Of a stretch of 5,784 nt of DNA, positions 4,535 to 5,784 are shown piece by piece. The notes under the pieces are model-generated. The model had not been told where the DNA came from. It made no database searches and worked only from the letters and a program-made list of their open reading frames with translations. Both the position numbers and the translations under genes were made by a program. Numbering within the stretch: position 1 is the first letter of the stretch; every line of letters begins with the position of its first letter. The DNA lies in NCBI GenBank assembly GCA_014380105.1, contig JACMKL010000065.1:1-5784 (forward strand), given 5' to 3'. This DNA comes from Candidatus Melainabacteria bacterium. GTDB lineage: Bacteria; Cyanobacteriota; Vampirovibrionia; Obscuribacterales; Obscuribacteraceae.

Positions 4535-5784
4535 GTGAATACCAGCCTAGCTGCCAAGTTTTTTGAAAGAGCCGAAGCCCTGTCCGGGTTAGAAGCAGTC
4601 AAATTCAAAGAGAACAAATCTCTCTACAAATCGATGACATGGCTCGAGCTCAGCCGCCTTGTGCGCGAGATCGCTGCCGGATTAATTGACCGCGGCGTCG
4701 AATACGGCGATCGAATAGCAATTCTTTCACAAACATCACACCTCTGGACGGCAGCCGATCTTGCCACCATATCTAGTGGCGGTGTCACTGTTCCGATTTA
4801 TCCGACCAGTTCGCAATCAGATATCGATTTTATTCTCGGCAATTCTGGTGCGAAAGTTGTATTTGTACACGGCGAGCAATTGCTCAAAAAAGTTTTGGCA
4901 GCAAAAGATTCTGCCCAGTCACTTTCCACCATCGTTTTAATTTCGAATCTGACTAAAGGACGTTCGCTTTGCGACTTCCTGCAGGAAGAAAATGCCAGTC
5001 CGGAATTTGTAATTAGCTTGGAAGAACTCCGCCAGCTTGGCTTAACCCAGCTTGAGAAGAACTCTTCTTTGATTGAAGAAAGAATTGCCAACGTCAGTCC
5101 TGACGATATGGCTACTATCATCTACACATCAGGAACCACGGGTACTCCCAAAGGTGTTCCTCTTAATCACAGCACAATCATCAGTGTGCTCGACGAATTA
5201 CAATCTATTATTCCTATCGATGAGAAAGACGTTTATCTCTCGTACTTACCGATGTCTCACGTGTTCGAAAGAGTATGCGGTGAGTACTATTGGATTTACT
5301 CCGGCGGCGTTTGCGCATTTGCCGAAGGCATCGAAGCAATGGGCAAAAACATGGCGGAAGTACAGCCGACAATGATTTTGACTGTGCCGCGTGTACTCGA
5401 CAAGATTTACAGCAAAGTAAAAACAGGTATTGAGGGAGCAACCGGCAATCGTCGCAAATTGCTCGATTGGGCACTCGCAGTTGGTCTGGAGTCTGTCAAA
5501 TACGAAACTGAAGGCAAATTACCAGGGACGGTTTTGAAAGCCCAACACTGGCTTGCAGAGCGTCTCGTTTTCCGCAAACTGCGCGAAAAAATTGGACCAG
5601 CATTACGCCTGGTTGTCTGCGGCGGCGCACCTGCCACCGGTCACACGATTGATTTTTTCAACGCAATCGGTATTTGCACTCTCGAAGGATATGGTCTGAC
5701 TGAAACAGCAGCACCGGCATTCGTCAACAGACCGAATTTGAAAAAGACAGGCACAGTCGGACCAGCTCTACCTTGCGTTGAAAC
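4535..5784 (+). CDS. Long-chain acyl-CoA synthetase (AMP-forming, FadD15/FAA type), 3' end cut by window edge
   Basis: This ANL-superfamily enzyme activates long-chain fatty acids with ATP to acyl-AMP and then acyl-CoA. About 416 residues are visible, numbered from GTG 4535; family members usually have about 600-650, so the C-terminal third is outside the window. Landmarks: N-terminal TWLELSRLVREIAAGL (typical of the family), GVTVPIYPTSS, the P-loop-like AMP signature YTSGTTGTPKG at 197-207, LPMSHVFERV (characteristic of the long-chain COG1022 group), a helical insertion with the TVPRVLDKIY stretch, VCGGAPA, and the adenylate-binding motif GYGLTET at 385-391. No frameshift or internal stop is seen. 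An in-frame TAG at 4487 limits the start; candidates are ATG 4508, ATG 4517 and GTG 4535. I chose GTG because of GAGGT 7 nt upstream, but ATG 4508 would add only nine residues. It is downstream of and co-directional with the lipase gene, fitting a lipid-degradation or acyl-recycling role. Confidence 0.93.
   Translation, partial: MNTSLAAKFFERAEALSGLEAVKFKENKSLYKSMTWLELSRLVREIAAGLIDRGVEYGDRIAILSQTSHLWTAADLATISSGGVTVPIYPTSSQSDIDFILGNSGAKVVFVHGEQLLKKVLAAKDSAQSLSTIVLISNLTKGRSLCDFLQEENASPEFVISLEELRQLGLTQLEKNSSLIEERIANVSPDDMATIIYTSGTTGTPKGVPLNHSTIISVLDELQSIIPIDEKDVYLSYLPMSHVFERVCGEYYWIYSGGVCAFAEGIEAMGKNMAEVQPTMILTVPRVLDKIYSKVKTGIEGATGNRRKLLDWALAVGLESVKYETEGKLPGTVLKAQHWLAERLVFRKLREKIGPALRLVVCGGAPATGHTIDFFNAIGICTLEGYGLTETAAPAFVNRPNLKKTGTVGPALPCVE

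Noticed and set aside
4798..5121. Minus-strand 107-aa reading frame within the acyl-CoA synthetase gene
   Set aside because: It is wholly antisense to clear synthetase sequence and has no motif or ribosome site of its own.

Overview
The window looks like ordinary chromosomal DNA of a free-living bacterium, roughly half G+C by eye, with tightly packed genes on both strands. A Hanks-type Ser/Thr kinase, a membrane-anchored TPR protein with little sequence conservation, several small orphan membrane or acidic proteins and a FadD15-type acyl-CoA synthetase occur side by side. Together these recall the non-photosynthetic relatives of Cyanobacteria (Vampirovibrionia/Melainabacteria, for example the Obscuribacterales). 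This placement is recall of gene style, not proof; other kinase-rich phyla remain possible.

Layout. (1) Positions 1-493, plus strand: the 3' part of a Ser/Thr kinase gene, cut by the left edge, carrying the catalytic loop, DFG, APE and the rest of the C-lobe and ending just after the kinase fold. (2) Positions 486-1746, minus strand: a compact three-gene cluster. In transcription order it encodes a 153-aa Cys-rich protein with an acidic tail, a 44-aa single-span membrane miniprotein, and a 201-aa two-span membrane protein. The gaps are 30 and 28 nt, each gene has a recognisable Shine-Dalgarno sequence, and the last gene overlaps the kinase gene tail to tail by 8 bp. (3) Positions 1816-3366, minus strand: a 516-aa membrane-anchored TPR protein with a C-terminal beta-rich domain, 69 bp upstream of the cluster and possibly cotranscribed with it. 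(4) Positions 3367-3431: a 65-bp divergent promoter region with an inverted repeat and a consensus -10 box. (5) Positions 3432-4319, plus strand: an alpha/beta-hydrolase of the monoacylglycerol lipase/lysophospholipase type. (6) Positions 4320-4534: about 215 bp of non-coding DNA with a perfect 14-bp palindrome and a pair of TTCGAA boxes. (7) From about 4535 to the right edge, plus strand: the first two thirds or so of a long-chain acyl-CoA synthetase.

The clearest functional link is between the lipase and the acyl-CoA synthetase. The first could release fatty acids from glycerolipids and the second would activate them to acyl-CoA. The palindromes between them are candidate operators for separate control of the synthetase gene. 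The three-gene minus-strand cluster has no function I can recognise and is the least understood part. I see no RNA genes, mobile elements, CRISPR arrays or phage genes, and no convincing evidence of a new multi-gene system.
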